Source: Bacteroides sp. (lineage in GTDB: Bacteria > Bacteroidota > Bacteroidia > Bacteroidales > Muribaculaceae). From it: 64,000 nucleotides of DNA. A program made the position numbers and the translations under genes. The stretch lies in the NCBI GenBank assembly GCA_014801865.1, contig JAAVDH010000035.1:17899-81898 (forward strand), in the 5' to 3' direction. Positions 1-9,900 of this stretch are shown here, in pieces (position 1 is the first letter of the stretch; each line of letters begins with the position of its first letter). The notes under the pieces are model-generated. The model did not search any database and was not told the origin of the DNA. It saw only the letters and a program-made list of their open reading frames with translations.

Positions 1-721
1 TGCTGTCATAACAAAGCTTGACGGACTGCACAAAATCAGTATACGCACCGACTACGCTCTGCGCCCCAAGTTTGCGCTGATGAATCCGGAGCTCACCTTT
101 ACCCTTCCGCCCTATCAGACCGCCAGCGGTATAGCCGACATGATGGCCCACATCATGGAACGCTACTTCTCTCCCTCCGAGGGAGTGGAGATAACCGACC
201 GTGTGGCCGAAGGCGTGCTCAAAGCCATTATAGAGGAAGCGCCCAAGGTAATGGCCCGTCCCGACGACTATGATGCCCGCGCCAATATAATGTGGAGCGG
301 CACACTGGCTCACAACGGCATCTGCGGCACAGGCCGTAAGGAGGACTGGACCTCACACGCCATGGAGCATGAAATCAGTGCCGTGTACGGTGTGACCCAC
401 GGTGCCGGACTTGCGGTAGTATTTCCGGCCTGGATGACATATATGGCCGACCGTCAGCCGGCTAAGATTGCGCAGTTTGCCCGCAGAGTGTTCGGCGTGG
501 AGAATCACGACGACCGCTCGGCAGCCATGGAAGGCATCATGATGCTCCGTGCTTTTTATGGCAGTATCGGTCTGCCCGTGACTTTCGCAGAACTTGGTGT
601 GGCCAGCCCCGACATAGACCTGCTCGTAAAGAAGCTGCATGAAAACAAAGGTGAACGTATCGGAGGATACCGCACGCTCACAGCCGAAGATACAGCCGAG
701 ATTTACCGCCTGATGCTCTGA
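1..721 (+). CDS. Iron-containing alcohol dehydrogenase (butanol dehydrogenase/YqhD-like), 5' end missing
   Basis: Only the C-terminal part lies in the window; the frame is open from base 2 with no stop, so the true start is upstream and the Met at 80 is internal. The family is the group III Fe-dependent alcohol dehydrogenases, cytoplasmic enzymes that reduce aldehydes to alcohols with NAD(P)H. The C-terminal helical domain shows the metal-binding signature AMEHEISAVYGVTHGAGLAV, whose two histidines, with residues lost upstream, bind the metal. The aldehyde reductase role is inferred from family; the substrate cannot be told. The next gene starts 5 bases after the stop, suggesting co-transcription. 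Confidence 0.88.
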   Translation, partial: AVITKLDGLHKISIRTDYALRPKFALMNPELTFTLPPYQTASGIADMMAHIMERYFSPSEGVEITDRVAEGVLKAIIEEAPKVMARPDDYDARANIMWSGTLAHNGICGTGRKEDWTSHAMEHEISAVYGVTHGAGLAVVFPAWMTYMADRQPAKIAQFARRVFGVENHDDRSAAMEGIMMLRAFYGSIGLPVTFAELGVASPDIDLLVKKLHENKGERIGGYRTLTAEDTAEIYRLML

Positions 722-726
722 TATTC

Positions 727-1722
727 ATGCGCCTCATACGCTATACCCCCGATAAAGCCGTTGTGTGGGACAGTTTCGTGACTGCCTCACGCAACGGCAC
801 ATTCCTTTTCAAACGGGGGTATATGGACTATCATTCCGACCGGTTTACCGATCACTCGCTCATGGCGTATGACGGTCGCGGTCGACTCATAGCACTGCTA
901 CCGGCATCGGCCGACGACAATACGCTTTCTTCTCATGCCGGACTGACTTACGGAGGATGGGTAACTTCTACGGAGCATTGCGGCCAGGCCGTGATGCTCG
1001 ATATCTTCGATGCGCTCAGGAACTATATGTCAGCAAACGGCTTCAAGGAGCTCATCTACAAACCCGTGCCGCCGATATATCACCGATATCCCGCCGAGGA
1101 CGATATCTACGCGCTATTTCGCCAGGGAGCCGTGATGGACGGCTGTATGACATCGGCCACCATACCGCTTGACTCCCCTCTGCTCATCTCAGGCAACAAT
1201 CGCCGCGATGCCGCCAAAGCCCGTCGCGAGGGATTTACGGTGGATGCCACGACCTCTGACGCCACCCTCGAAGAATTCTGGACGATACTCACCCTACGTC
1301 TGCGCGAGGCCCACGATGCAAGTCCCGTACACTCGCTTGATGAGATACGCCTGCTCCACTCGCGCTTTCCCGACAATATACGCCTCGTAGCGGCCCGCAC
1401 ACCCGACGGAGAGATGGCAGGAGGCATGCTGCTGTATATCGCTCCACCGGTAGTACACACTCAGTATATAGCCACCACAGAAGAGGGTCGCCGCAATAGC
1501 TGCAACGCCCTCATACTCACCGACATCTACGACGCGCTGACCACCGGTCGGCACAGCCCGGACAATACCCTCAACATTGCCACCGACACTCCCCTGCGCT
1601 ACATCGACTTCGGCACATCGTGCCAAGAGTGGGGACGCATACTCAACGCCCCTCTTGCCTCACAGAAAGAGCGTCTCGGAGGCCGCACAACCCTCTACAC
1701 CCGCTATCGCCTAAGCCTCTGA
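727..1722 (+). CDS. GNAT/FemAB-like acyltransferase
   Basis: A 331-residue soluble protein with no signal peptide. The layout (Tyr/Gly-rich N-terminal half with LTYGG, then a second half containing GGMLLYIAPPVVHTQYIATT and ending in LGGRTTLY) is that of Bacteroidetes proteins of the FemAB/Acetyltransf_6 group, built from two GNAT-like folds. Such proteins transfer acyl or aminoacyl groups, often in envelope polysaccharide or peptidoglycan metabolism, but the substrate here is unknown. It starts 5 bases after the alcohol dehydrogenase stop and probably shares its transcript. No hairpin terminator is visible after it; the next gene has its own promoter. Confidence 0.65.
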   Translation: MRLIRYTPDKAVVWDSFVTASRNGTFLFKRGYMDYHSDRFTDHSLMAYDGRGRLIALLPASADDNTLSSHAGLTYGGWVTSTEHCGQAVMLDIFDALRNYMSANGFKELIYKPVPPIYHRYPAEDDIYALFRQGAVMDGCMTSATIPLDSPLLISGNNRRDAAKARREGFTVDATTSDATLEEFWTILTLRLREAHDASPVHSLDEIRLLHSRFPDNIRLVAARTPDGEMAGGMLLYIAPPVVHTQYIATTEEGRRNSCNALILTDIYDALTTGRHSPDNTLNIATDTPLRYIDFGTSCQEWGRILNAPLASQKERLGGRTTLYTRYRLSL

Positions 1723-1777
1723 TTAAATAGGCTTCATTACGTATGTTATTCTTGTGATGTGTTTTTCAGGCAGGATT

Positions 1778-1809
1778 TTTGGAAGGACGGTTAAAAAGAA
1801 TTAATTTTG
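1778..1809 (+). promoter_or_regulatory. Promoter of the sdhCAB operon
   Basis: TTTG at 1778-1781 and TAATTTTG at 1802-1809 are separated by 20 bases, an exact match to the Bacteroidetes housekeeping consensus (TTTG, 19-21, TAnnTTTG). Transcription would begin near 1816, leaving an A-rich leader of about 70 nt before the ATG at 1885. Confidence 0.8.
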
Positions 1810-1884
1810 CCGTAGGAAATAATAGCGCCTAAAATTAAGTATAATTATCAACAATAATCAAATTCAAACCAATCCTCAACTACT

Positions 1885-2790
1885 ATGTGGTTAACCAACT
1901 CATCCGTGGGTAGGAAGGTGGTGATGTCAATCACAGGCCTTTGCCTTATCCTCTTTGTCACGTTTCATGCGGTGATGAACGGTGTGGCCATCTTCTGGCC
2001 GGCCGGCTATAACATGGTATGCGCATTTCTCGGTGCCAACTGGTATGCTCTCATAGCATCCATGGGCCTTGCAGCGCTCTTCATCATCCACATTATCTAT
2101 GCCCTGTGGCTTACCGTACAGAATCGCAAAGCCCGTGGTAACGACCGCTACGCTGTAGTGCGCAAGCCCGAACAGGTAGAATGGTCTTCACAGAACATGC
2201 TCGTACTTGGCATCGTGGTACTCGCCTTCCTGTGTGTACACATGATTCAGTTCTGGGCAAAGATGCAGCTCGCCGAAATCATCGAGTGCAACTATGTTTA
2301 CGAAGGTGTTCCCGTTCCTCCCCAGGCAGGCACATGGTTTATCCAGATTGCCTTCAGCCAGATCTGGACCCCCATCGTATACATCATCGGCTTCGTAGCC
2401 CTGTGGTTCCACATGACTCACGGCTTCTGGTCAATGTTCCAGTCAGCCGGTTGGAATAACGACACATGGCTTCCCCGCCTGAAGTGCATCGGCAACTGGT
2501 GGTGCACCATCGTTGTAGGTCTCTTCCTCGTTGAAGCTATCGTGTTTACCGTGCAGGCCAACAACGACGCTTACCTTACCAACCCCGCGCTCATCGAGCA
2601 GTATGAAGAGTTTGCCATGGAGCAGGCTCACTGCAACGGCCCTGTTGCCGAAAGCGCTGAGGTAGTAATCGTAAACTGCGAAGAAAACTGCGCTCCCTGC
2701 AACAACAACTGCGAGAGCAACTGCAACCCCTGCAGCAGCGACTGCAACGAATGTCAGTCAGAGTGTCAGGCAACTAATGTTAACGAATAA
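1885..2790 (+). CDS. sdhC: Succinate dehydrogenase/fumarate reductase cytochrome b subunit with cysteine-rich C-terminal tail
   Basis: Membrane anchor of the b558-type complex II that passes electrons between quinone and SdhB. About five transmembrane segments are visible, with helix histidines suited to haem ligation (VTFHAVMNG near residue 28, the His in [28 protein letters not shown]). Family members are usually about 220-240 residues; this one has 301. The extra part (about residues 245-301) is hydrophilic, Asn/Glu/Ser-rich and contains ten cysteines spaced 3-4 residues apart (250, 265, 269, 272, 276, 280, 283, 287, 290, 294). The reading frame and base use continue smoothly, so this is not an obvious frameshift. 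First gene of sdhCAB; sdhA begins 20 bases later. Confidence 0.93.
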   Translation: MWLTNSSVGRKVVMSITGLCLILFVTFHAVMNGVAIFWPAGYNMVCAFLGANWYALIASMGLAALFIIHIIYALWLTVQNRKARGNDRYAVVRKPEQVEWSSQNMLVLGIVVLAFLCVHMIQFWAKMQLAEIIECNYVYEGVPVPPQAGTWFIQIAFSQIWTPIVYIIGFVALWFHMTHGFWSMFQSAGWNNDTWLPRLKCIGNWWCTIVVGLFLVEAIVFTVQANNDAYLTNPALIEQYEEFAMEQAHCNGPVAESAEVVIVNCEENCAPCNNNCESNCNPCSSDCNECQSECQATNVNE

Positions 2791-2810
2791 AAAAGTCACA
2801 CACTATAGAT

Positions 2811-4838
2811 ATGGCAGACGTTAAGAATCTCGAGGGTATGATTGACTCTACCCCCATCATGAAGGATTTTGCCGACATCGAATCGTCAAAGCTCCCCGAA
2901 TATCAGATTGACTCTAAAATACCCGAAGGCCCCCTGGCTGAAAAGTGGACCAACTATAAGGCTCACCAGAAGCTCGTGAACCCCGCCAACAAGCGCCACC
3001 TCGACATCATCGTGGTAGGTACCGGTCTGGCAGGTGCTTCAGCAGCATCAACCCTTGCCGAACTGGGCTTCAACGTGTGGAACTTCTGCATCCAGGACTC
3101 ACCCCGCCGCGCTCACTCTATCGCAGCTCAGGGTGGTATCAATGCAGCCAAGGACTATCAGAACGACGGTGACTCCGTATATCGCCTGTTCTACGACACC
3201 ATCAAGGGCGGTGACTTCCGTTCACGCGAAGCCAACGTATATCGCCTTGCCGAAGTGTCAAACAATATCATCGACCAGTGCGTTGCTCAGGGCGTTCCCT
3301 TCGCCCGCGAATACGGCGGTCTGCTTGCCAACCGCTCATTCGGTGGTGCTCAGGTAAGCCGTACATTCTATGCCAAGGGCCAGACCGGCCAGCAGCTCCT
3401 GCTCGGTGCATACGCCTCACTCAACCGTCAGATCAAGAAGGGTCAGGTTCGCTCGTTCAACCGTCGCGAAATGCTCGACCTCGTTATCATCGACGGACGT
3501 TGCCGCGGTATCATCGTGCGCAACCTCATCACCGGCGAACTCGAACGCTACGCTGCTCACGCCGTAGTACTCGCTACCGGTGGTTATGGCCGCACATTCT
3601 TCCTTTCTACCAACGCCATGGGCTGCAACGGCTCTGCCGCCATCCAGGCCTTCAAGAAGGGTGCATACCTCAGTAACCTCGCTTTCACTCAGATTCACCC
3701 CACATGTATCCCCGTTCACGGCGAAGACCAGAGCAAGCTCACCCTCATGAGCGAATCGCTGCGTAACGACGGTCGTATCTGGGTGCCCAAGAAGAAAGAA
3801 GATGCCGAAGCCATCCGCGCCGGTAAGAAGCGTCCTACCGACATTCCCGACGAAGATCGCGACTTCTACCTCGAACGCCGCTATCCCGCCTTCGGTAACC
3901 TCTGCCCCCGTGACATCGCCTCACGTGCCGCTAAGGAACGTTGCGACGCAGGCTACGGTGTAGGTACCGGCAACGCCGTATATCTCGACTTCAAATATGC
4001 CATCGAGCGTCTGGGTGCCGACGTGGTTCGCGACCGTTACGGCAACCTCTTCGACATGTATCAGATGATCTCTGATGACAACCCCTACGAGACCCCCATG
4101 ATGATCTTCCCCGCTAGCCACTACACCATGGGCGGCATCTGGGTTGACTACGAGCTCCAGACCTCTATCAAGGGTCTCTTCGCTATCGGCGAATGTAACT
4201 TCTCTGACCACGGCGCTAACCGCCTCGGTGCTTCCGCCCTCATGCAGGGTCTTGCCGACGGTTACTTCGTGCTCCCCTACACCATGCAGAACTACCTCAG
4301 CGATCAGATCAAGGTGAAGCACCCCGGTACCGACCACCCCGAATTTGACAAGGTCGAGAAAGAGGTTAAGAACCGCATCGACCGCCTCATGGCCATCAAG
4401 GGTACACAGAGCCCCGATCAGCTCCACAAGAAACTGGGTCACGTTATGTGGGACCTCGTGGGCATGGGACGCACACTCCAGAGCCTCGTAAAGGCCGTGG
4501 AAGAAGTAGAGAAGGTACGCAAGGAATTCTACAGCGACCTGCGCATCGTAGGCAGCGCCAACGACCTCAACACCGAGCTCGAAAAGGCTCTACGTCTTGA
4601 AGACTTCCTCGTTATGGCCAAGATGATGGCTATCGACGCCCTCCACCGCAACGAATCTTGCGGCGCACACTTCCGCGAGGAATATCAGACTGCCGACGGC
4701 GAGGCTGCACGTAACGACAAGGATTACATGTACGTAAGCTGCTGGAAGTATACCGGTGACAACGAAAAGCCCATCCTGCTCAAGGAGCCCCTCCACTACG
4801 AAGCCATCCAGGTGCAGACACGTAACTACAAGTCGTAA
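2811..4838 (+). CDS. sdhA: Succinate dehydrogenase/fumarate reductase flavoprotein subunit
   Basis: Catalytic subunit of complex II (succinate to fumarate, or in anaerobic gut Bacteroidales mainly fumarate to succinate). At 675 residues it has the usual length for the Bacteroidetes/Wolinella-like form. An FAD-binding Rossmann motif ([13 protein letters not shown], residues about 68-80) is followed by [12 protein letters not shown], containing the histidine expected to bind FAD covalently, and by HPTCIP, PRDIASR and [11 protein letters not shown], which carry the dicarboxylate-binding and proton-shuttle residues. [19 protein letters not shown] closes the FAD domain. It lies between sdhC and sdhB with short gaps (20 and 42 nt), in one operon. 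Confidence 0.97.
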   Translation: MADVKNLEGMIDSTPIMKDFADIESSKLPEYQIDSKIPEGPLAEKWTNYKAHQKLVNPANKRHLDIIVVGTGLAGASAASTLAELGFNVWNFCIQDSPRRAHSIAAQGGINAAKDYQNDGDSVYRLFYDTIKGGDFRSREANVYRLAEVSNNIIDQCVAQGVPFAREYGGLLANRSFGGAQVSRTFYAKGQTGQQLLLGAYASLNRQIKKGQVRSFNRREMLDLVIIDGRCRGIIVRNLITGELERYAAHAVVLATGGYGRTFFLSTNAMGCNGSAAIQAFKKGAYLSNLAFTQIHPTCIPVHGEDQSKLTLMSESLRNDGRIWVPKKKEDAEAIRAGKKRPTDIPDEDRDFYLERRYPAFGNLCPRDIASRAAKERCDAGYGVGTGNAVYLDFKYAIERLGADVVRDRYGNLFDMYQMISDDNPYETPMMIFPASHYTMGGIWVDYELQTSIKGLFAIGECNFSDHGANRLGASALMQGLADGYFVLPYTMQNYLSDQIKVKHPGTDHPEFDKVEKEVKNRIDRLMAIKGTQSPDQLHKKLGHVMWDLVGMGRTLQSLVKAVEEVEKVRKEFYSDLRIVGSANDLNTELEKALRLEDFLVMAKMMAIDALHRNESCGAHFREEYQTADGEAARNDKDYMYVSCWKYTGDNEKPILLKEPLHYEAIQVQTRNYKS

Positions 4839-4880
4839 ACCGATTCACAAACCGCCTATTAAAACAGAAGATCATCCAAA

Positions 4881-5636
4881 ATGGAACATACTATAAGCGT
4901 TAATCTCAAGATCTGGCGTCAGCGCGGTCCCAAGGAACCGGGCCAGTTCGTCAACTATCGCGTTGAAAATGTGTCCACCGGCAGCAGCTTCCTCGAAATG
5001 CTTGACATGCTCAATCAGCAGCTGGTCGATAAAAACGAAGAACCCGTAGTGTTTGACTCAGACTGCCGCGAAGGTATCTGCGGTATGTGCTCACTGTACA
5101 TCAACGGACATCCCCACGGTCCCGTGCAGGGCATCACCACCTGTCAGCTCCACATGCGTAAGTTCAACGACGGCGACACCATCACCATCGAACCCTGGCG
5201 TTCAGCCGCCTTCCCCGTGGTTCGCGACCTGATGGTAAACCGTAACGCCTTCGACCAGATACAGCAGGCCGGCGGCTACGTATCATTCAACTGCGGTGGC
5301 GCACAGGATGCCAACAACCTCCCCATCTCTAAGGAAGTTGCCGACACCGCCATGGACTCAGCCACATGTATCGGCTGCGGCGCATGCGTAGCAGCTTGTA
5401 AGAACGGCTCTGCCATGCTCTTCGTGTCAGCCAAGGTAAGCCAGTTTGCACTCCTGCCCCAGGGCCAGGTAGAACGCAAGCGTCGTGCCCGCGCCATGGT
5501 GGCCAAGATGGACGAACTCGGCTTCGGTAACTGCACCAACACCGGTGCCTGCGCCGCTGAGTGCCCCAAGAATGTGCCCCTGAGCAACATCGCTCGCCTC
5601 AACCGCGAGTTCATCAAGGCCAAGTGCTCTGACTAA
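4881..5636 (+). CDS. sdhB: Succinate dehydrogenase/fumarate reductase iron-sulfur subunit
   Basis: Electron-transfer subunit of complex II, 251 residues. The N-terminal ferredoxin-like domain has the [2Fe-2S] cysteines in CREGICGMC with a distal Cys in TTCQLHM. The C-terminal domain has [11 protein letters not shown] for [4Fe-4S] and [15 protein letters not shown] for the other clusters. Last gene of sdhCAB, followed by a strong terminator. Its final 88 coding bases and the 114 bases after them, including the terminator, are repeated at 13898-14099 at about 97 percent identity. The accessory island begins immediately behind this gene. Confidence 0.97.
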   Translation: MEHTISVNLKIWRQRGPKEPGQFVNYRVENVSTGSSFLEMLDMLNQQLVDKNEEPVVFDSDCREGICGMCSLYINGHPHGPVQGITTCQLHMRKFNDGDTITIEPWRSAAFPVVRDLMVNRNAFDQIQQAGGYVSFNCGGAQDANNLPISKEVADTAMDSATCIGCGACVAACKNGSAMLFVSAKVSQFALLPQGQVERKRRARAMVAKMDELGFGNCTNTGACAAECPKNVPLSNIARLNREFIKAKCSD

Positions 5637-5750
5637 TCCCACTCACACATGTGCGATGGTCACGTGACAACCGCCACTGACCATCCGCACCAATAACCCT
5701 ACTGAGGGCTGTGTCGCCAATCCGCGCGACACAGCCCTCAGCCTTTTTAT
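5549..5750 (+). repeat. Direct repeat copy 1: native sdhB 3' end plus terminator
   Basis: These 202 bases recur at 13898-14099 with the same length and 6 substitutions. Four of the differences lie in the last coding stretch of sdhB (the copy would encode IALLKREF where the native gene encodes IARLNREF), one is at a synonymous site and one is downstream of the stop. Similarity ends sharply after the T run of the terminator. With copy 2 it brackets an 8349-bp unit. Confidence 0.95.
5702..5750 (+). terminator. Intrinsic terminator of sdhCAB
   Basis: A 15-bp perfect stem (5702-5716 with 5727-5741) and a 10-nt loop are followed by CCTTTTTAT. Classic rho-independent terminator. An identical copy lies at 14051-14099. 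Confidence 0.93.
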
Positions 5751-5800
5751 CCCTCCACGCCTCACATTTCCCATACGAAAAAAACTTTCAATCTAATACA

Positions 5801-5831
5801 TTGTACTTTGCTCAATAAATACTTATATTTG
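5801..5831 (+). promoter_or_regulatory. Promoter of the RHS island operon
   Basis: TATATTTG at 5824-5831 matches the -7 consensus. TTG at 5801-5803 lies 20 bases upstream. Transcription would start near 5838, giving a short leader before the ATG at 5855. The promoter is inside the repeat-bracketed unit, so the unit carries its own expression signal. Confidence 0.65.
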
Positions 5832-5854
5832 CAGACCAATCATCACACCCACCA

Positions 5855-6907
5855 ATGAAAACTTGCACACTACTGCTTATATGTATTCTGTCGGCACTTA
5901 ATCTCTATGGATTAGAGCGACATCTGACACTTGAAGTCGAACCCGTCGATACATCTGACATTATGAATCTCCGTGTTTGGGATTTCTCCAAAGGTAAGAT
6001 TCATGGAAACTATAAGGGTGCAGAAATAATTCTACATGGTGACACGCTACTGAGTGAATCAATGGGACGTTTCAGACAATGGTACTTCATCAAGGACACA
6101 TCTATATTTTATGCCGGAGAAGAGACTCCTGAACGCATTGTGACACCGTTATATCCAACACGTTGGTTCTCATTTCCTTTACAAAGCGGAGAACATAGTA
6201 CAACAACCTTACAAAACCACGGCAGAATATACTCTCGCTTTGACCTTGCCGAGGATGGCATGTATAGTATAGAAACAGGCACCAAAGGCATCGTGATATT
6301 ACCTCCCGGTGATACAATATATAATGTCATAATAACTAAAGAGTTCCGTAACGTCAAAGAAGGGATTGACAATCAGACTTCTTTCCCTTTGTCGGAATAT
6401 GACAGCCTCCCTGAAATCCATCATACGGTTTTTCGATGGTATTTGCCGAGTGATACTCTTCCCATAGCATTACAAATTGCCCGAGAGGTAAGGTCATTTG
6501 AAGGAACAGTTTTATCTAATGCCACAGCTGCCTATATACCTGATTTACTTGAAAATAATATGGATTTGTCCTACCTGTCACCCGGTATTGACGTAGAACA
6601 TAATATAAAGTCTATTCTTTCGACATTGACTGTAGAGTACCACGATGGTAACTTTGTAATTCTATTTCCCGGCATTCAGTCTTACAGTGATAAATCCATT
6701 ATACAAAATAGATTTAATGTACAGACTCTGAATATCGACGTCATGGATATTCCCGGCAATCTCTATAAACATGCCGTCACCCTTCTCCCGGAAGAAGGGA
6801 CGATAAATATTCCCGTTTCCAGTCTACCGGCAGGAAAATATGTGGTAGGGATAAGAAGTGAAGCATACCCTGAATTTACCGAAAAGCGCTTTATAAATAT
6901 CTTTTGA
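5855..6907 (+). CDS. Secreted protein of unknown function, encoded with RHS protein
   Basis: A 350-residue protein that I do not recognise beyond general features. A signal peptide is clear (MKTCTLLLICILSALNLYG), so it is exported. The body is rich in beta-strand-like segments. The end (about residues 285-350, with INIPVSSLPAGKYVVGIRSE and a final FINIF) resembles the Ig-like C-terminal region (DUF3244/type IX sorting-like) of Bacteroidetes surface proteins. The stop at 6905-6907 is 2 bases before the ATG of the RHS gene, so the two are translationally close and probably act together, for example as carrier or surface partner. Base composition is clearly more AT-rich than the sdh operon, which fits acquired DNA. 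The role is inference only. Confidence 0.7.
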   Translation: MKTCTLLLICILSALNLYGLERHLTLEVEPVDTSDIMNLRVWDFSKGKIHGNYKGAEIILHGDTLLSESMGRFRQWYFIKDTSIFYAGEETPERIVTPLYPTRWFSFPLQSGEHSTTTLQNHGRIYSRFDLAEDGMYSIETGTKGIVILPPGDTIYNVIITKEFRNVKEGIDNQTSFPLSEYDSLPEIHHTVFRWYLPSDTLPIALQIAREVRSFEGTVLSNATAAYIPDLLENNMDLSYLSPGIDVEHNIKSILSTLTVEYHDGNFVILFPGIQSYSDKSIIQNRFNVQTLNIDVMDIPGNLYKHAVTLLPEEGTINIPVSSLPAGKYVVGIRSEAYPEFTEKRFINIF

Positions 6908-6909
6908 CC

Positions 6910-9900
6910 ATGAACCGACTAATAGTTATATTCATTACCCTATTGGCGACTCTTGGAATACAAGGTTATGCACAATCGGAAAATACACCGGTAGCACCTC
7001 TCAACAGCAACTATGTTCCTGAGACACCGAGTATCTGGAAACACCATCAGGCTAATTTACCGACTCCTGCACTTCTTACAGGTGCTGCTACTTTCGAGGT
7101 ACCTCTGTACACTCTGAAATTCCATGATATTACGTTACCGTTTACACTGAGTTATCGTTCTAACGGCATACGACTCAATGATGATCCATATCCATGCGGC
7201 TATGGATGGACTTTACTCCCATCTCTACGTATAACCCGCACTATTAAGGGACGTCCTGATGAGATTTATCCCAGATATAATTATGGTGGAGACATTGACA
7301 ACGAAACATTTTTCAATTGTATGATTGAAGACAAGTCAGGAAGTTCTCACAAGGATTACTGGGACTCACAACATGATATTTTTACCATTATTCTTCCGGA
7401 CAAAACCATACCTATGCTATATGACGACGGTCATTTTTATGGGGTTGACTGTGATGAATACCTTGTAGAGTTCAAATATTTAGGAGATGATGTGCCTGAT
7501 GGGATTGTCGTAAAAGATCCGCAAGGATATACATATTACTTTCAGGCTGAAGGAGGGGAATACTATATCAATGAAAAGAATCGCACCGAATGGCTTCTAC
7601 ATTCAATCACAGCTCCATCCGGTGATGAACTTACGTTCGCATGGACGCAGTGGAACTATACAACGGGCCATAAGCATCTACGACAGAGAGCGCTCAATCC
7701 GGCTCAAGTACGTTGTACCAGCGAATGGAGAAATGGACAGGCTGCCACTCCTGATTTTTCAAATCCCATCGGTACTCTTTCTGCCCAAAACTACGGTGGA
7801 TCAAATCTAGTAGAAGTCAGTGGTGCAGGTGTCACTCTGACATTTTCCTATAACACCGATATGTTAACCGGAATGAAAGTATCATTCTATAATCCGTTCG
7901 ATGACAGTCGCTCCGAAGACAACATTAATATCACATTTTCTTATAATAAAAATTCTAAATTTCTTCTTGATCAGGTAAACCACGATACAGACGGAGTATA
8001 TCGATTTGACTACCATACTCCTAACAATTGTACTAATCGTTTTGATGCTGAAATCACCAATTCATTTGAAGTTTCTCCTTATCAGGATTGGTGGGGATAC
8101 TATAATTATAATCCCAACGAAGATTCAAATCCTACATTGAACACATCTAATCCTCAGCCGATAGTCAAGTTCAAAAATCTCGAAGGGCACACTTTTAAGA
8201 AAGGTTACTACGAAACTCCTGGTTCTCCAAGAGAACCCTACGAACCCTCTATGTTGGCGTATACACTTAAAAGCGCAACGATTCCTACCGGAGGAAAAAT
8301 TGAATGGAAGTATGAAATGCATAGATTTCCCAAAACGACTACCTTAAACTATATTTCCGGATCCTTATATAAAGAACCGGAACTTAGTGAGGGTGGTGGC
8401 CTACGCGTGAAGGAGATTCTTATGTACTCCCCAACAGACATACAACGCAGTACCAAAAGAACTTACAAATATGGTATAAACGGTGATGGAAACGCAGTAT
8501 GTAAGATTGTGCCATCTCTATCAACATTCATAACACAGCAGACGTCTGTAAACTTCTATGAGGACAACTTTCCACTTATTGGTCTTCCAGAGACCTACGT
8601 AGAGAAAATGCCTGTTTATAACATCAGTGTAAATTCTGATTACTTGTCATATCTTGGTGGCACGATGCCGATTTGGTATCAGGAGGTAACAGAAATCTAT
8701 GATGAAGGTAAGACTGTCACTTCATACGACTACCAAATAACTGATAATGAGGTACAAAACGACACATATTACACTTACCTTAAAAAATCGAGTAGACTAC
8801 TCTCTAAAGGTCCACAGATAACAAAACGCGTTACATACAAGAATGATGATTCAAATCAATATGTACCAGTTACGACTGAAATATATGAATATGATGTAAC
8901 TTCCGGTAATACTCTTCCGGACTTGTCTATTACACGAGATTATTATCAGATTCAATGTCCCACGACGGCTCCTGATTTAAGTGCAACCAGCCCATTCGTA
9001 TTTGATACCCATACCGTTCCTTATGAGGGATGTCCCGCAGAGGGAGAGAAAGGTAAATCATTCTACTTCGATAAATATTTCTTTTTATACAAATACGGTG
9101 AGACCTATGTCATTCCTTGTCGCGAACGTCTTTCAAAAAAGACAGTGACTTTACACACCGACAATGGTGACTACACAACGTGGGAGAAATACGGCTACGT
9201 CAATGGCACATCACTCATAAGCAAAATCGAACGCTCTATGAGTGACACTACAGCACAATACTCACAGGCAATTAGCTACACACCTGATGACGTTACTGTT
9301 GCCACCGCAATGAAGAAACTGAACATGACGGGTATACCTGTAAAGACTACCACAAATTACGGTAATGCGGTAACCTCTGAATCCTATACCATGCACAATC
9401 CTTTCGAGGGCATAATTGTACCACGGGCATTCACTCTTACACGTGGAGGAACATCATATACCCCGGCTACATATCGCCATGACCTAAACGGCAACCTCAT
9501 CGAGACTCTGCGAGAAGACCAAACTGTCACTTCGTGCATATGGGGATATGCAGGTCTTTATCCTGTCCATCAGGTTGAGGGGTTGAATATAGCATCACTT
9601 ACTTCCCAACTTCGTACTTCCGGCGTTGACACTGACCCCATCCTATTCGGCGAAGGTGAGTTGCTCAATCTTGACGGGATTAAGAATCAGGCACTCATCA
9701 CATCAATGAAGTGGTTGCCAGGAGAAGGAGTTACATCCATCCGGTATCCGACAGGAATAACCCATGGCTTTGGATACGATACCCAGGGGCGACTTAACCG
9801 GACATGGATCAACAGTGATACATTGACGACCACGGCCTATAATATCGGTTTGAAAAATGGTTCATGGTATGACCAACGCAAGTGGCTTGACCGCAGCGGA

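Noticed and set aside
3921..4442. Minus-strand frame of 173 codons inside sdhA
   Set aside because: It is the antisense of a strongly conserved catalytic gene; valine/glycine/histidine-rich shadow typical of such frames.
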